From Polynucleobacter asymbioticus (GTDB lineage Bacteria > Pseudomonadota > Gammaproteobacteria > Burkholderiales > Burkholderiaceae), in the NCBI RefSeq assembly GCF_018687575.1, contig NZ_CP061297.1, positions 248,001 to 312,000 on the forward strand: 64,000 nt of DNA, in the 5' to 3' direction. The notes beneath the pieces were generated by a model that was not told the DNA's origin, did not search any database, and saw only the letters and a program-made list of their open reading frames with translations. Both the position numbers and the translations under genes were made by a program. This document shows, one piece after another, positions 18,517-28,073 of the stretch (position 1 is the first letter of the stretch; every line of letters begins with the position of its first letter).

Positions 18517-19272
18517 CTAGCCGGCTAAGATGCGACGAACCCGCTCAAGGTCTTCGGCTGTGTCAACACCAGCTGGCGGGGCTTCACTAGCTGTATGAAC
18601 GGCAATACGGTAGCCATTCCAGAGGGCGCGAAGCTGCTCCAGGGCCTCTGCTTGTTCCGGTGGTGCAGGCTCAAGGCGTGTATAAGCCTCCAAAAAGTCG
18701 GCGCGGTAGGCATAGATACCTAAATGACGTAAATGGGTGATGGCTTGCTTGGAGTCCGGATCCCGCACAAAAGGAATAGTGGCTCTAGAGAAGTAAAGCG
18801 CCTCGTTCGAGCGGTTGAGGACTACTTTAACTACGTTAGGGTTGGTAACTTCTGTAGCATCAACAATAGGCACTGCCATAGTCGAAATTGCACATGCAGT
18901 ATTGTCGGCCAGAGTTTGAGCAACCTGATTGATTAGTTCTGGCGGAATGAGAGGTTCATCACCTTGCACATTTACAACTAAAGTGTCTGCTGGAAGTTTT
19001 AGCAGTTGAGCTACCTCTGCAATACGGTCTGTGCCAGTTGGATGATCTGCGCTGGTTAACAAACACTCGATACGATATTCATCACACGCTGCCTGAATTT
19101 CTGGTGAGTCAGTTGCAACTACAACGCTTTGGGCATTGGATTGCTGCGCGCGCTCAGCCACACGAATCACCATCGGCTTGCCACCAATGTCAGCTAGTGG
19201 TTTACGAGGCAGACGAGTAGAGCCAAGCCTTGCTGGGATGACGACTAAAAAATCTGGGGTCTTAATGCTCAT
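18517..19272 (-). CDS. kdsB: 3-deoxy-manno-octulosonate cytidylyltransferase
   Basis: KdsB activates Kdo as CMP-Kdo for the lipopolysaccharide inner core. Motifs include VVIPARLGSTRLPRKPLADIGGKPM at the N-terminus, ATDSPEI, TSADHPTGTDRIAE and VVNVQGDEPLI. I chose ATG 19272 (MSIKTPDF, 251 aa); the frame is open to a TTG at 19290, which would add six residues without family support. It lies in the lpxK - Trm112 - kdsB - adk run typical of betaproteobacteria. Confidence 0.95.
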   Translation of the reverse strand: MSIKTPDFLVVIPARLGSTRLPRKPLADIGGKPMVIRVAERAQQSNAQSVVVATDSPEIQAACDEYRIECLLTSADHPTGTDRIAEVAQLLKLPADTLVVNVQGDEPLIPPELINQVAQTLADNTACAISTMAVPIVDATEVTNPNVVKVVLNRSNEALYFSRATIPFVRDPDSKQAITHLRHLGIYAYRADFLEAYTRLEPAPPEQAEALEQLRALWNGYRIAVHTASEAPPAGVDTAEDLERVRRILAG

Positions 19273-19297
19273 GCGCTTGATTATGCTCAATCAATAC

Positions 19298-19477
19298 TTA
19301 ATTGATTTCATCGGCGGAAAGATTGCGGGCTTCATCAACCAGCATCACAGGAATGTCATTGCGAATGGGATAGGCTAGGCGATCGGCTTTGCAGATGAGC
19401 TCGTGTTTTCCTGCATCTAAATGCAAGGTACTTTTGCACAAAGGGCAGACCAAAATCTCTAACAAACGCTTGTCCAT
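19298..19477 (-). CDS. Trm112 family protein (YcaR/UPF0434)
   Basis: A 59-residue gene between lpxK and kdsB. It begins [20 protein letters not shown] and continues with [27 protein letters not shown]. The CPLC zinc-ribbon start and the [11 protein letters not shown] core are the signature of the YcaR/Trm112-like family, whose gene is often between lpxK and kdsB. The start ATG is 20 bases after the lpxK stop. Its role in bacteria is not established; eukaryotic and archaeal Trm112 activates methyltransferases. Confidence 0.9.
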   Translation of the reverse strand: MDKRLLEILVCPLCKSTLHLDAGKHELICKADRLAYPIRNDIPVMLVDEARNLSADEIN

Positions 19478-19496
19478 ATTTAATCTTTACTATTTC

Positions 19497-20588
19497 TTAT
19501 AAGGTGTACTGATTTGGATCGGGTCTCTGCAGAATAGACTGCAACCACTCTGCCAATATATTCGGGATCTCTAAACTCATCGGAACTACCCAAATGCGTT
19601 CATCCTGTATTGAGGTGCATTTTACGGCATCCTTTTCAGTAATAAGGATGCATTCAGCATGGATTGCAGAGAAAAATTCAGGGGTGTAGCTAGCGTGATC
19701 AGCCAAACCAATGCACTTGCTTGCAACGCCCTGTTTCAGTAAGTCATCAAAAAAGCGTTGTGGATTACCAATTGCAGCAACAGCGGTAATCTTGTTTGGA
19801 ATATAGGTGTCTGCAATGGAAGATAAGGATTGTGTATTGCTTGGATTATTCAATTGATAGGGTGTACCCAGTTGACTAATCAGCATAAAAGCGCGTCGCC
19901 CCAAATAATATTCATTGATATGACTGGAGGGCAATGCAGATCCAGTCATTAAAGTAGCATCTCGCTCGCGTGATGCGGGTTCACGTAATGGGCCGGCAGG
20001 CAGCAGGAAGCCGTTTCCTTCCCCGCGTTGATCTCGTACCACCAATTCAATGTCACGACCCCCTTCGCGAGCAGGCCAGCGCAGCAGACTTCGATGTTGT
20101 AGGCCATCGTCACTGATGATGACATTCACCGACGGATCTTGTTTCAACAGAGACTGAATGCTGAGGGTTCTTTTGGGGTGCACCCAAATCGGAAATTGGT
20201 TGTGTGTGCGCTTAGCAATTAAAACGGGCTCATCTCCAACTTCTGAGGGATTGGAATCGCTTTTTACTTGGCGAGGTGCGTTTGATGCAGCAGCACCATA
20301 ACCCCTGCTAATAATTCCGGGCTGCCATCCCATGCGAGCAAGCCGCTCTGCTAATGCAATCACAATGGGCGTTTTACCGGTACCGCCTACGCGGATATTA
20401 CCAACAATAATGATGGGTACTGCTTGGGGTTTGCGTCTCGCTAAGTTCAATTCAGAGAGCAGATCTAAGCCTTGATTTAACCAACCATAAACCTTGGATA
20501 GTGGCCACAGCGCAAGACTCGTCGGCCCGCGCCGCTCCCAAAACTGAGGAGCCTTATTTAAAAAGGAAGATTTTTTAGACTTTGACAT
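19497..20588 (-). CDS. lpxK: Tetraacyldisaccharide 4'-kinase (lipid A synthesis)
   Basis: LpxK phosphorylates the 4' position of the lipid A disaccharide at the inner membrane. The 363-residue protein has the P-loop GNIRVGGTGKTP (63-74), IISRGYG, GDEPVLIAKRT, VIISDDGLQH and a late ITEKDAVK motif. An N-terminal membrane-associated helix lies around residues 24-46. It follows exbBD and precedes the Trm112 gene and kdsB, an envelope-biogenesis cluster. Confidence 0.94.
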   Translation of the reverse strand: MSKSKKSSFLNKAPQFWERRGPTSLALWPLSKVYGWLNQGLDLLSELNLARRKPQAVPIIIVGNIRVGGTGKTPIVIALAERLARMGWQPGIISRGYGAAASNAPRQVKSDSNPSEVGDEPVLIAKRTHNQFPIWVHPKRTLSIQSLLKQDPSVNVIISDDGLQHRSLLRWPAREGGRDIELVVRDQRGEGNGFLLPAGPLREPASRERDATLMTGSALPSSHINEYYLGRRAFMLISQLGTPYQLNNPSNTQSLSSIADTYIPNKITAVAAIGNPQRFFDDLLKQGVASKCIGLADHASYTPEFFSAIHAECILITEKDAVKCTSIQDERIWVVPMSLEIPNILAEWLQSILQRPDPNQYTL

Positions 20589-20630
20589 TAAAGTTTATTT
20601 GTTGAATTCAATTTCTCTGATGTATTTAAT

Positions 20631-21077
20631 TTATTTCTTTGTAGTTTGACTACTAAACACAATATTGGAGAGATTGGCATCGCGAGCTGCCTCTAGGGCG
20701 CTCATAACAGCCTGGTGTGGCGCTTTAGCATCAGCATCGATATTGACTTGGATGGCATTATCTTTGTTAAGTGCATTGAGGTTGTTGCTCAGTTGGCTGC
20801 GATCAGTCACCTTGCCGTTAATAGCAAAGCGCCCATCACGGCTAACTGCAATATGAATTTGCTTCACCTCAGATTGGCTTGCTACGCCATTGGCGGTAGG
20901 CAGGGTGATAGCTAACTCTTGGTAGCGAGTAAATGTAGTGGAGATCATCAGAAAGATCAGCACCACTAACAACACATCAATAAAAGGAATGAGATTAATC
21001 TCAGGCTCTACCGAAGATGCATGCGTTCCTAATGAAAATTGACCTTGATGCTGAAGCTTATTTTCTAACCAACTCAT
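20631..21077 (-). CDS. exbD: ExbD-like biopolymer transport protein
   Basis: This 148-residue TolR/ExbD family protein has the membrane helix with the conserved Asp (PEINLIPFIDVLLVVLIFLMIS) and a periplasmic domain (IHIAVSRDGRFAINGKVTD). Its ATG overlaps the exbB stop (ATGA). Being next to lpxK rather than tonB is usual in these bacteria, and the energised partner is not known from context. It is distinct from the tolR copy at 13.7 kb. Confidence 0.85.
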   Translation of the reverse strand: MSWLENKLQHQGQFSLGTHASSVEPEINLIPFIDVLLVVLIFLMISTTFTRYQELAITLPTANGVASQSEVKQIHIAVSRDGRFAINGKVTDRSQLSNNLNALNKDNAIQVNIDADAKAPHQAVMSALEAARDANLSNIVFSSQTTKK

Positions 21078-21700
21078 TTTTTATCCGCATTGTTAGGATA
21101 GAGTTTTTTAAATAGTTGCCGAGTGAATTCTTCGTACTCATGTTGGCGTTGATTTGCCATTGCGCGCAGACCACGCCATGCGGCCAAGGCTGGAATCGCA
21201 ATCAGCAAACCGAAAGCGGTGTTGTACAAAGCAACCGAAATTCCATGGGCAAGCTGTTGAGGGCTGCCGACACCTTGACTGCCGAAAATTTCAATCATGC
21301 CGACGACAGTGCCAAAGAGTCCGAGAAGAGGTGCCACTGTTGCAATGGTAGCTAGGGCGCCTAAATAACGATCTAACTTTAGCCAGGTAGTTTGGGCGCT
21401 GGCCTGCAATTCTTCTAGGGCAGAATCGGCTGGGTTGCCTGAAACCCTCTCGCGCAAGATGCAAGCAAAGAGTGGCCCCACTGGAGAAAGTTGGCTGATT
21501 TCTGTGATTTCAGCCTCAGAGACACTTTTCCCCCCAGAAATAGTATTGGCTAACTTAAATACTGATTCAAGACTATCTTTAGGGAAAATATGAATTTGGC
21601 GCAAATACCAAGCGCGCTCCAGGATGATTGCTAGCCCGATAATCGAGATGATAAGTAAAGGCCAAATAGGCCAGCCTGCAGACAGTAAGATTGAGTACAT
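21074..21700 (-). CDS. exbB: ExbB-like MotA/TolQ/ExbB proton channel protein
   Basis: A 208-residue three-helix membrane protein of the TolQ/ExbB family. The first helix is IWPLLIISIIGLAIILERAW; the conserved helices two and three contain VAPLLGLFGTVVGMIEIFG and GISVALYNTAFGLLIAIPALAAW. It forms a proton-driven motor with the overlapping exbD. It is transcribed divergently from xseA across a 314-base spacer. Confidence 0.87.
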   Translation of the reverse strand: MYSILLSAGWPIWPLLIISIIGLAIILERAWYLRQIHIFPKDSLESVFKLANTISGGKSVSEAEITEISQLSPVGPLFACILRERVSGNPADSALEELQASAQTTWLKLDRYLGALATIATVAPLLGLFGTVVGMIEIFGSQGVGSPQQLAHGISVALYNTAFGLLIAIPALAAWRGLRAMANQRQHEYEEFTRQLFKKLYPNNADKK

Positions 21701-22014
21701 ATGGTCAGTACTTTAGCTGAATTAATAATAGGTTTTCACAAAGGCGTCCTGTGGATAACTCTGTGCAAAACTTTTCAGCAAATGACATGTAAGTCCTTGA
21801 TTAATCGTGACTGAGAGTATTTTGAGCTTAAATTCTCGTAAATAACTCAGAAAAATTCACTATATAAATCAATGATTTAAAGAATTACTGTTGGATTTAT
21901 GAGACGTTTTGGGTCAGTAATTACTTACTTATGTAACTTAAACCCAGAGCGAATATGCTTCTGTGGATATTTATTGGTCGCCAAGCCTGATGGCTTTGTA
22001 GAAAAAGAGAAAAA
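21701..22014. other. A+T-rich divergent spacer between exbB and xseA with a DnaA-box match
   Basis: No gene was found in these 314 bases. The spacer should hold the promoters of the divergent exbBD-lpxK and xseA. A perfect DnaA-box 9-mer (tgtggataa, 21750-21758, reading TTATCCACA on the minus strand) and a one-mismatch copy (tgtggatat, 21962-21970) are present. A single perfect 9-mer is expected about once in two windows of this size, so this is weak evidence for DnaA binding. Confidence 0.4.
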
Positions 22015-23229
22015 ATGTCGGAAATATCAAGAGAGATTCTGAGTGTTGGTGACCTAAACCGTGCCATTGCTAGCTCTTTGGAGGAGCGCTTCGATGCTGT
22101 CTGGGTAAGCGGGGAGATTTCCAATTTCAAGGCCTATGACAGCGGCCATTGGTATTTTTCCCTGAAAGATGAGGAAGGACAGATTCGCTGCGTTATGTTC
22201 CGGGGTCGCAATGGTCAGGTGGGTTTCATGCCCCAATCTGGCGATTTGGTAGAAGTAGCCGCCAACGTAGGATTTTATGTTCCCCGTGGTGATATTCAGC
22301 TCACGGTACAAAGCATGCGCCGTGCTGGCATGGGCGGTCTTTACGAAGCTTTTTTAAAGCTTAAGGCCAAACTCGCCAAAGAAGGCTTGTTTGATCTTGA
22401 GAGCAAGCGCCCAATACCCAGCCATCCGAGAGCGATTGGCATTATTACTTCTCCGCAGGCAGCAGCCCTAAAAGATGTGCTGAGTACATTGGCGAGAAGA
22501 GCGCCGCATATTCCGATTGTGGTCTACCCAACTTTGGTTCAAGGGCCAGATGCGCCAGCTGGAATAATTTCCGCACTTAAGGCTGCTGAAAAAGAAAATG
22601 CAGTCGATGTAATTTTGCTGGTGAGGGGTGGCGGCAGCATTGAGGATCTGTGGGCATTTAATGATGAGCAACTTGCCTACGCTATTGCTCAGTCTCCAAT
22701 TCCGATTGTGAGCGGTGTTGGTCATGAGACCGATGTGACGATCGCTGACTTTGTTGCGGACTTGCGTGCACCGACTCCTACGGGTGCGGCTGAGCTAGCA
22801 GCACCACGACGCGATCAAATGTTGCAAGAGCTCGATGCCATCATGCAAGCATTGCTGCAACGGGTGAGTCAGCGAGTAGAGCGTGAAGCGCAAACCCTAG
22901 ATCAATTGGCCTTGCGTCTTAGTCATGCTTTACCTAACCCTGATCGCATGCGCGAGCAAATTAGCGCATGGCAAAAACGACTGAATCAAGCATGGCTAGT
23001 GAGAGTTGAGAATTGGAAACGTGATCAAGGTCATTTCCAGTCCCAGCTTGAAATGCTCAACCCCCAAAGAACTCTGGAGCGGGGTTATGCGGTTATCTTG
23101 AGTAAAGAGGAGCAAGCAATGCATGCGGTCCGTAATCCAAAAGAGCTCAATACGGAAGATGCATTCAAGATACGCCTTGCTGAGGGGCAGGCAGAAGTGC
23201 AATTCATTCGGGTTGTGCAGCAAGATTAA
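22015..23229 (+). CDS. xseA: Exodeoxyribonuclease VII large subunit
   Basis: XseA with XseB degrades single-stranded DNA in repair. The 404-residue protein has an N-terminal OB fold (VWVSGEISNFKAYDSGHWYFSLKDEEGQIRCVMFRG), the catalytic region with GIITSPQAAALKDVL, VYPTLVQG, LVRGGGSIEDLWAFNDE and GVGHETDVTIADFVADLRAPTPTGAAE, a coiled-coil region and a C-terminal motif RTLERGYAV. Its stop overlaps the convergent murB end by 4 bases. Confidence 0.96.
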   Translation: MSEISREILSVGDLNRAIASSLEERFDAVWVSGEISNFKAYDSGHWYFSLKDEEGQIRCVMFRGRNGQVGFMPQSGDLVEVAANVGFYVPRGDIQLTVQSMRRAGMGGLYEAFLKLKAKLAKEGLFDLESKRPIPSHPRAIGIITSPQAAALKDVLSTLARRAPHIPIVVYPTLVQGPDAPAGIISALKAAEKENAVDVILLVRGGGSIEDLWAFNDEQLAYAIAQSPIPIVSGVGHETDVTIADFVADLRAPTPTGAAELAAPRRDQMLQELDAIMQALLQRVSQRVEREAQTLDQLALRLSHALPNPDRMREQISAWQKRLNQAWLVRVENWKRDQGHFQSQLEMLNPQRTLERGYAVILSKEEQAMHAVRNPKELNTEDAFKIRLAEGQAEVQFIRVVQQD

Positions 23230-24266
23230 AGAATATTGGGCTCAATATGGAGCTGAACTCCAAATGTTTGTTGCACTTTGTCTTGAATCGTTTTTGCAAG
23301 ATGGAGAATATCGGTTGAATCCCCGCCGCCGTGATTGACAAGCACAAGCGCTTGCTTTTCATAAACACCCACGGGGCCCAGACGTTGGCCTTTGAAGCCA
23401 CATTGATCAATCATCCATCCAGCGGCCAGCTTACGCATACCAGGAGTGTCTGGATAAGAAATTAGATTTGGAAACTTTTGAATTAGCAGCTCATATTGCT
23501 CGTTTGCCACGATTGGATTCTGGAAAAAACTTCCAGCATTACCAATCACTTTAGGGTCTGGCAACTTCTGTGAACGAATAGCGCAAACGGCTGCAAAAAT
23601 TTCCTTTGCGCTAGGTGTGTAATTGGGGTCTGTAAATTGGTTGGCAAGGTCTGCATATTGGAGTCGTGGCTTCCAAGCTTTGGGGATTTTAAAAACAACC
23701 TTTGTCACGATAAATCGCTGGGGATGTTGTTTAAAGTAGCTATCGCGATAAGCAAACTGGCATGCTGTTTGAGGAAGAGTGATAAAGGCATGAGCTTCAG
23801 TATCAAACGCTTCAATGCTATCAATGTATTGCCCAATTTCAACACCATAAGCACCAATGTTTTGAATGGGCGCAGCACCAACTGTTCCTGGAATCAGAGC
23901 GAGGTTTTCTAAGCCGGGCAGGCTTTGCTCTAGCGTCCAAGAAACAAACTCGTGCCAATTCAGGCCAGCACCAACCGAGACCCAGGTGTTTTGCTCATCT
24001 GACTGGCTGATGTCTTGTCCCAGAATGTTGATTAGAAGGGTGGCTCCAGGCAGTTGATTGGGAAGAATGACATTGCTGCCCCCGCCTAGGGCGCGCCATA
24101 CTTGTTTTTTATCTGCAAACTCCCTGAAAAGTGCCGGCAGTTGTTCGGCACAGGTGATTTCATAAGCCAGTTCCGCGGTAGCATCAAGACCAAAGGTGTT
24201 GCGGTCCTTGAGCCCCAAATTGGGGGTCAATTTCGCTGGATTGGGCGCAATTTTCGCGGAGTTCAT
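23226..24266 (-). CDS. murB: UDP-N-acetylenolpyruvoylglucosamine reductase
   Basis: MurB is the FAD enzyme that makes UDP-MurNAc, the second committed step of peptidoglycan synthesis. The 346-residue type I protein shows NTFGLDATAELAYEI, the FAD-binding RALGGGSNVILPN, GLENLALIPGTVGAAPIQNIGAYGVE, FAYRDSYFKQ, GNAGSFFQNP with the catalytic Ser and a C-terminal HIEPNIL with Glu. It is convergent with xseA. Confidence 0.95.
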   Translation of the reverse strand: MNSAKIAPNPAKLTPNLGLKDRNTFGLDATAELAYEITCAEQLPALFREFADKKQVWRALGGGSNVILPNQLPGATLLINILGQDISQSDEQNTWVSVGAGLNWHEFVSWTLEQSLPGLENLALIPGTVGAAPIQNIGAYGVEIGQYIDSIEAFDTEAHAFITLPQTACQFAYRDSYFKQHPQRFIVTKVVFKIPKAWKPRLQYADLANQFTDPNYTPSAKEIFAAVCAIRSQKLPDPKVIGNAGSFFQNPIVANEQYELLIQKFPNLISYPDTPGMRKLAAGWMIDQCGFKGQRLGPVGVYEKQALVLVNHGGGDSTDILHLAKTIQDKVQQTFGVQLHIEPNIL

Positions 24267-24384
24267 GCCACAATCTTATTCGTGTTCAAGTTTCTAGCGG
24301 TAATTTACAGAAAAACTTGAAAAGTAACAGTGCAGGATATGCAATCTGTAGATTTAATGACCAAGATTATTTAAGGAGTTTGAG

Positions 24385-24870
24385 ATGCCCTCATTTGACG
24401 TAGTTTGTGAGCCCGACATGATTGAGTTGAAAAATGCGATTGAGCAATCCAATAAGGAAATCACCAATCGTTTTGACTTCAAGGGCTCTGATAGCCGTGT
24501 TGAGCAAAAAGATGAGACTCTAATTTTGTTTGGTGATGATGACTTTAAGTTAGGTCAAGTCCGGGATGTCTTGTACAGCAAGATGGCGAAGCGTAACGTA
24601 GATGTTCGTTATCTTAAGGATGACAAAAAAGAGACTATTGGTAGCGATAAGCGCAAACAAACTATGAAAATCCAAAAAGGGATTACTTCAGAGCTAGCTA
24701 AAAAGGTAGTGCGCATCATTAAAGATAGCAAGATTAAAGTCCAGGCCAGTATTCAAGGGGATGCAGTGCGCGTCACAGGTACCAAGCGTGATGATTTACA
24801 AGAAACCATGGCTATGCTCAAGAAAGAAGTAACTGAAGCGCCATTGGGCTTTAACAACTTCCGTGACTAG
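24385..24870 (+). CDS. yajQ: YajQ-family nucleotide-binding protein
   Basis: YajQ family of 161 residues: [20 protein letters not shown] at the start, [11 protein letters not shown], then [36 protein letters not shown] and [13 protein letters not shown]. Family members bind nucleotides, and some bind cyclic di-GMP and act with transcription factors; the role here is unproven. Its stop overlaps the xerD start. Confidence 0.92.
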   Translation: MPSFDVVCEPDMIELKNAIEQSNKEITNRFDFKGSDSRVEQKDETLILFGDDDFKLGQVRDVLYSKMAKRNVDVRYLKDDKKETIGSDKRKQTMKIQKGITSELAKKVVRIIKDSKIKVQASIQGDAVRVTGTKRDDLQETMAMLKKEVTEAPLGFNNFRD

Positions 24871-25786
24871 AGATGTACTTCAGATTGCGCCAGCAAGCCA
24901 GGAAGCCATAGAGCGCTTCTGCGATGCTTGTTGGCTTGAGGATGGGCTGGCGAAAAACAGTTTGTCTGCGTATCGTCGAGATCTATTGCTTTTAGCGCAG
25001 TGGCTTCAAAAAGACTCGGGTGCGGATTTATATGCAGTAACTGAGAAAGATCTCACCGCCTACATTGCGCATCGACGCGCCGACAAAGCTACCACTGCAA
25101 ATCGAAGGCTCACAGTATTCAAGCGTTTTTATCGTCACGCCTTACGCATGAACTTGGTTAAAAGTGATCCTTGCATTGGTTTGCGGGCAGCCAAGCAGGC
25201 ATTGCGTTTTCCTAAGACGCTCAGTGAAGATCAGGTAAGCGCCTTACTCAACGCCCCCGATGTCGAAACTGCCTTGGGGCTGCGTGATCGCACCATGCTT
25301 GAGTTGATGTATGCCAGTGGTCTGCGCGTTTCTGAGATTGTTTCATTGAAGACTGTTGCCTTGGGTTTAAATGAAGGTGTCATTCGGGTTGTTAATGGCA
25401 AGGGTGGTAAAGAGCGTTTAGTGCCTTTTGGTGGTGAGGCGGGGCAGTGGTTACGTCGCTATCTAGCTGATGCCAGAACACCATTGCTAGAAGGTAAAAG
25501 CTCAGATGCTGTCTTTGTAGGCAGGCACACTGGTACTGGCTTAACGCGCCAGGCTTTTTGGGCGCTCATTAAGCGCTATGCCACGATTGCCAATATCCCT
25601 GTGGCTTTGTCTCCGCACACCTTGCGCCATGCTTTTGCTACCCATTTGCTTAACCATGGAGCTGATTTAAGGGTTGTTCAGCTACTTTTAGGGCATGCTG
25701 ACATATCTACCACCCAAATTTATACCCATGTGGCGAGAGAGCGCCTCAAATCGATTCATCAGCAGCACCATCCTCGGGGTACTTGA
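24863..25786 (+). CDS. xerD: Site-specific tyrosine recombinase XerD
   Basis: XerD with XerC resolves chromosome dimers at dif, activated by FtsK. The 307-residue protein has the N-terminal core-binding domain ([23 protein letters not shown]) and the catalytic domain with Arg in [13 protein letters not shown], Lys in [20 protein letters not shown] and [14 protein letters not shown] with the terminal Tyr. The start is GTG 24863, overlapping the yajQ stop; no better ATG is present. Xer type rather than integron or phage integrase is judged from length and the [10 protein letters not shown] motif. Confidence 0.92.
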   Translation: MTRDVLQIAPASQEAIERFCDACWLEDGLAKNSLSAYRRDLLLLAQWLQKDSGADLYAVTEKDLTAYIAHRRADKATTANRRLTVFKRFYRHALRMNLVKSDPCIGLRAAKQALRFPKTLSEDQVSALLNAPDVETALGLRDRTMLELMYASGLRVSEIVSLKTVALGLNEGVIRVVNGKGGKERLVPFGGEAGQWLRRYLADARTPLLEGKSSDAVFVGRHTGTGLTRQAFWALIKRYATIANIPVALSPHTLRHAFATHLLNHGADLRVVQLLLGHADISTTQIYTHVARERLKSIHQQHHPRGT

Positions 25787-25865
25787 GTAGATTAGTTCAG
25801 CCGTTTTGGCGATCAGCCCAAGCAGTCTAAAAATAACTTCTACGATAAGTGTTTAAGATATCAGT

Positions 25866-26501
25866 ATGAATTTCACTTTAGACCTTTTACTGATTCCGCT
25901 TGCCTATTTGATTGGATCGATTTCCTTCGCGGTGGTGGTAAGTAAATGTATGCGTTTACCAGACCCCCACTCCTACGGTTCTGGCAACCCAGGTGCTACT
26001 AACGTTCTGAGAACTGGTAATAAGCTCGCCGCCATTTTGACTTTAATCGGCGATGCGCTAAAAGGTTTTCTTGCTGTGATGCTTGCCAGAATCCTTTTAG
26101 GTGATGAGTCGTTGACCTCCAACTTAAGTTCTTGGTTGTTATGTGGCGTAGTGCTGGCAGTTTTCTTGGGGCATTTGTTTCCGGTATTTCATGGCTTTAA
26201 GGGCGGCAAGGGTGTTGCTACTGCTTGTGGCATTTTATTGGGTATTAACTGGATTCTTGGCTTAGCTACATTGGGTACTTGGATTATTGTGGCAACATTC
26301 ATGCGCTACTCATCTTTAGCGGCTTTGGCTGCAGCGATATTTGGCCCTATCTATTTTATATTTTTGTTTGGTTTCCAGCCGATGGGTATTGCTCTCTTAG
26401 TGGTTTGCTTGCTGTTGATTTGGCGTCACCGCAGCAATATCAAAAATCTGATGAATGGCACCGAGTCACGCATTGGTTCAAAGAAAAAGGCACAATCATG
26501 A
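25866..26501 (+). CDS. plsY: Glycerol-3-phosphate acyltransferase PlsY
   Basis: PlsY transfers acyl groups from acyl-phosphate to glycerol 3-phosphate, the first step of phospholipid synthesis. The 211-residue membrane protein shows the family motifs [29 protein letters not shown] and [21 protein letters not shown], with several hydrophobic helices. Its stop overlaps the next ATG (ATGA), so the MAPEG gene is probably co-translated. Confidence 0.95.
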   Translation: MNFTLDLLLIPLAYLIGSISFAVVVSKCMRLPDPHSYGSGNPGATNVLRTGNKLAAILTLIGDALKGFLAVMLARILLGDESLTSNLSSWLLCGVVLAVFLGHLFPVFHGFKGGKGVATACGILLGINWILGLATLGTWIIVATFMRYSSLAALAAAIFGPIYFIFLFGFQPMGIALLVVCLLLIWRHRSNIKNLMNGTESRIGSKKKAQS

Positions 26502-26869
26502 CCATTGCTTATTGGTGTGTGCTTTTTATGGGCTTACTCCCCATCGTTGCCGCCGGTATTGCTAAAAAAGGATTTGAGGGCTATGACAATGCCGCCCCTC
26601 GCCAATGGCTAGCAAAACAAACTGGATATCGGGCGCGCGCGAATGCCGCTCAAGCAAACCTCTTTGAGTCTCTCCCGCTATTTTTTGCCGCAGTCATTAT
26701 TGCAGTCATAGCGGACGCACCTCAATATAGGGTGGATCTACTGGCACTGGGTTTTGTTATTGCCAGAATCGCTTACTTAGTTTGCTATCTTGCTGATTGG
26801 CCTACAAGCAGATCTATCGTTTGGCTTGCTGGCTTAGCCTGCGTAGTAGCGATCTTCTTTCAGATCTAA
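26498..26869 (+). CDS. MAPEG-family membrane protein
   Basis: A 123-residue membrane protein of the MAPEG/YecN type. It has four hydrophobic segments, the loop [29 protein letters not shown] with the conserved Asn-Glu pattern, and [18 protein letters not shown]. It starts at the ATG overlapping the plsY stop; the frame is open further back inside plsY but carries no family sequence. MAPEG proteins include glutathione-dependent enzymes; no substrate can be assigned here. Confidence 0.82.
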   Translation: MTIAYWCVLFMGLLPIVAAGIAKKGFEGYDNAAPRQWLAKQTGYRARANAAQANLFESLPLFFAAVIIAVIADAPQYRVDLLALGFVIARIAYLVCYLADWPTSRSIVWLAGLACVVAIFFQI

Positions 26870-26920
26870 GCGCAGCAAAATAATTTAGAAATCACAACAG
26901 AAATTACGAGACAAACATTA

Positions 26921-27751
26921 ATGGCAATTAAAAAGACAAGCACTAAAAACACCACCAAAAATTCTACCAACACTAAGCCCGCAAGTAAGGCAGAAAAAAA
27001 AGTAGTCAAGAAGGCGGTGCAGAGCGCTCCAGCTAGGACCCCAGCAAAGAAGGTGCCTACCAAGACAACTGAAGCGGGCACACCACTATCTGTGGTGATC
27101 CGCCGTCGCATCGAAGCCCAGAGGGCGCGCTTTCATGCGAATGACAATATCTCTGCATTTATTAAGCCAGGGGAGCTAGAGGGCTTAGTGGATGAGGTTG
27201 CAGAAAAAATGCAGGCCGTATTAGAGAGTTTGGTAATTGATACAGAGAGTGATCACAATACTAAAAACACTAGCCAGCGTGTTGCGAAGATGTTTGTTAA
27301 GGAAGTATTCAATGGTCGCTATGTTGAGCAACCAACACTCACGAAATTTCCTAATGTCAGCCGACTAAATGAGTTGATGATCATTGGCCCAATCACGGTT
27401 CGTAGCGCTTGCTCGCACCATCTGTGCCCGATTATGGGTCGTATCTGGATTGGCGTGTTACCAAGTAAAGAATCTGCATTGATTGGCCTGTCGAAATATT
27501 CACGTCTAACTGAGTGGGTGATGTGTCGACCACAAATTCAGGAGGAGGCAGTCGTGGAATTGGCGGATATGCTCGAGAAAAAAATCAAGCCTGTCGGCGT
27601 TGCTATCGTGATGGATGCAGATCACTTCTGTATGCAATGGCGCGGTGTTAAGGATCGCGATTCGAAGATGGTTAATAGTGTGATGCGTGGAGCATTCTTA
27701 AAGGACTCTAATTTACGTAGAGAGTTTTTATCTCTCTTAGAAAAGAGATAA
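26921..27751 (+). CDS. folE: GTP cyclohydrolase I with a basic low-complexity N-terminal extension
   Basis: The C-terminal domain (about 65-276) is GTP cyclohydrolase I, making dihydroneopterin triphosphate for folate and for queuosine. The zinc and catalytic residues are present as C164-S-H166-H167 in SACSHHLCPIMG, and Cys in ADHFCMQWRGVKD. The Glu usually following the first Cys (CEHH) is Ser here, a subgroup feature. Residues 1-60 are Lys/Thr/Ala-rich (for example SKAEKKVVKKAVQSAP), like histone H1-type tails of this order. The function of the tail is unknown. The single-ATG start 26921 is used; a later start would drop the tail. Confidence 0.88.
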   Translation: MAIKKTSTKNTTKNSTNTKPASKAEKKVVKKAVQSAPARTPAKKVPTKTTEAGTPLSVVIRRRIEAQRARFHANDNISAFIKPGELEGLVDEVAEKMQAVLESLVIDTESDHNTKNTSQRVAKMFVKEVFNGRYVEQPTLTKFPNVSRLNELMIIGPITVRSACSHHLCPIMGRIWIGVLPSKESALIGLSKYSRLTEWVMCRPQIQEEAVVELADMLEKKIKPVGVAIVMDADHFCMQWRGVKDRDSKMVNSVMRGAFLKDSNLRREFLSLLEKR

Positions 27752-27783
27752 GAATTAATGCAAACCCAATGCCCTACTTTTAA

Positions 27784-28023
27784 ATGAGAAGGTATTCCTT
27801 ACCCCAGCTTAAGTTGCAATTTTTAACTATTTCCTTGGTGATCACTTCCATCTTTGGCTGTGGATCATTGATCTATCCAGACGTGAATGTCGATCCTGCA
27901 AAGAACAACATAGCAACTTTTCGGCAGGATGCGATTGATTGTGCAAAGGCGTATCCCGTCGTTGACTCGGGGGCACACATCAAACAAAGAATTAGCTGCA
28001 TGAATCTCAAGGGTTGGCGTTGA
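27784..28023 (+). CDS. Small putative exported protein, possible lipoprotein
   Basis: A 79-residue product I do not recognise. It has a basic start, a hydrophobic segment (LQFLTISLVITSIFGCG) and a Cys in a lipobox-like position (IFGC, a weak match), then a short Cys-containing domain with DAIDCAKAYPVVDSGAHIKQRISCMNLKGW. The spacing suggests a small lipoprotein of the outer envelope. It follows folE after 32 bases and may share its transcript. Confidence 0.5.
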   Translation: MRRYSLPQLKLQFLTISLVITSIFGCGSLIYPDVNVDPAKNNIATFRQDAIDCAKAYPVVDSGAHIKQRISCMNLKGWR

Positions 28024-28073
28024 TGTGTCGCTGGCATCAGTGCTGCATTCTTGGTGATTCACCATTTTCTTCT

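Noticed and set aside
24863..25786. Phage or integron integrase marking a mobile element
   Set aside because: Length, motifs and the yajQ context fit housekeeping XerD; no att-like repeats or phage genes are nearby.
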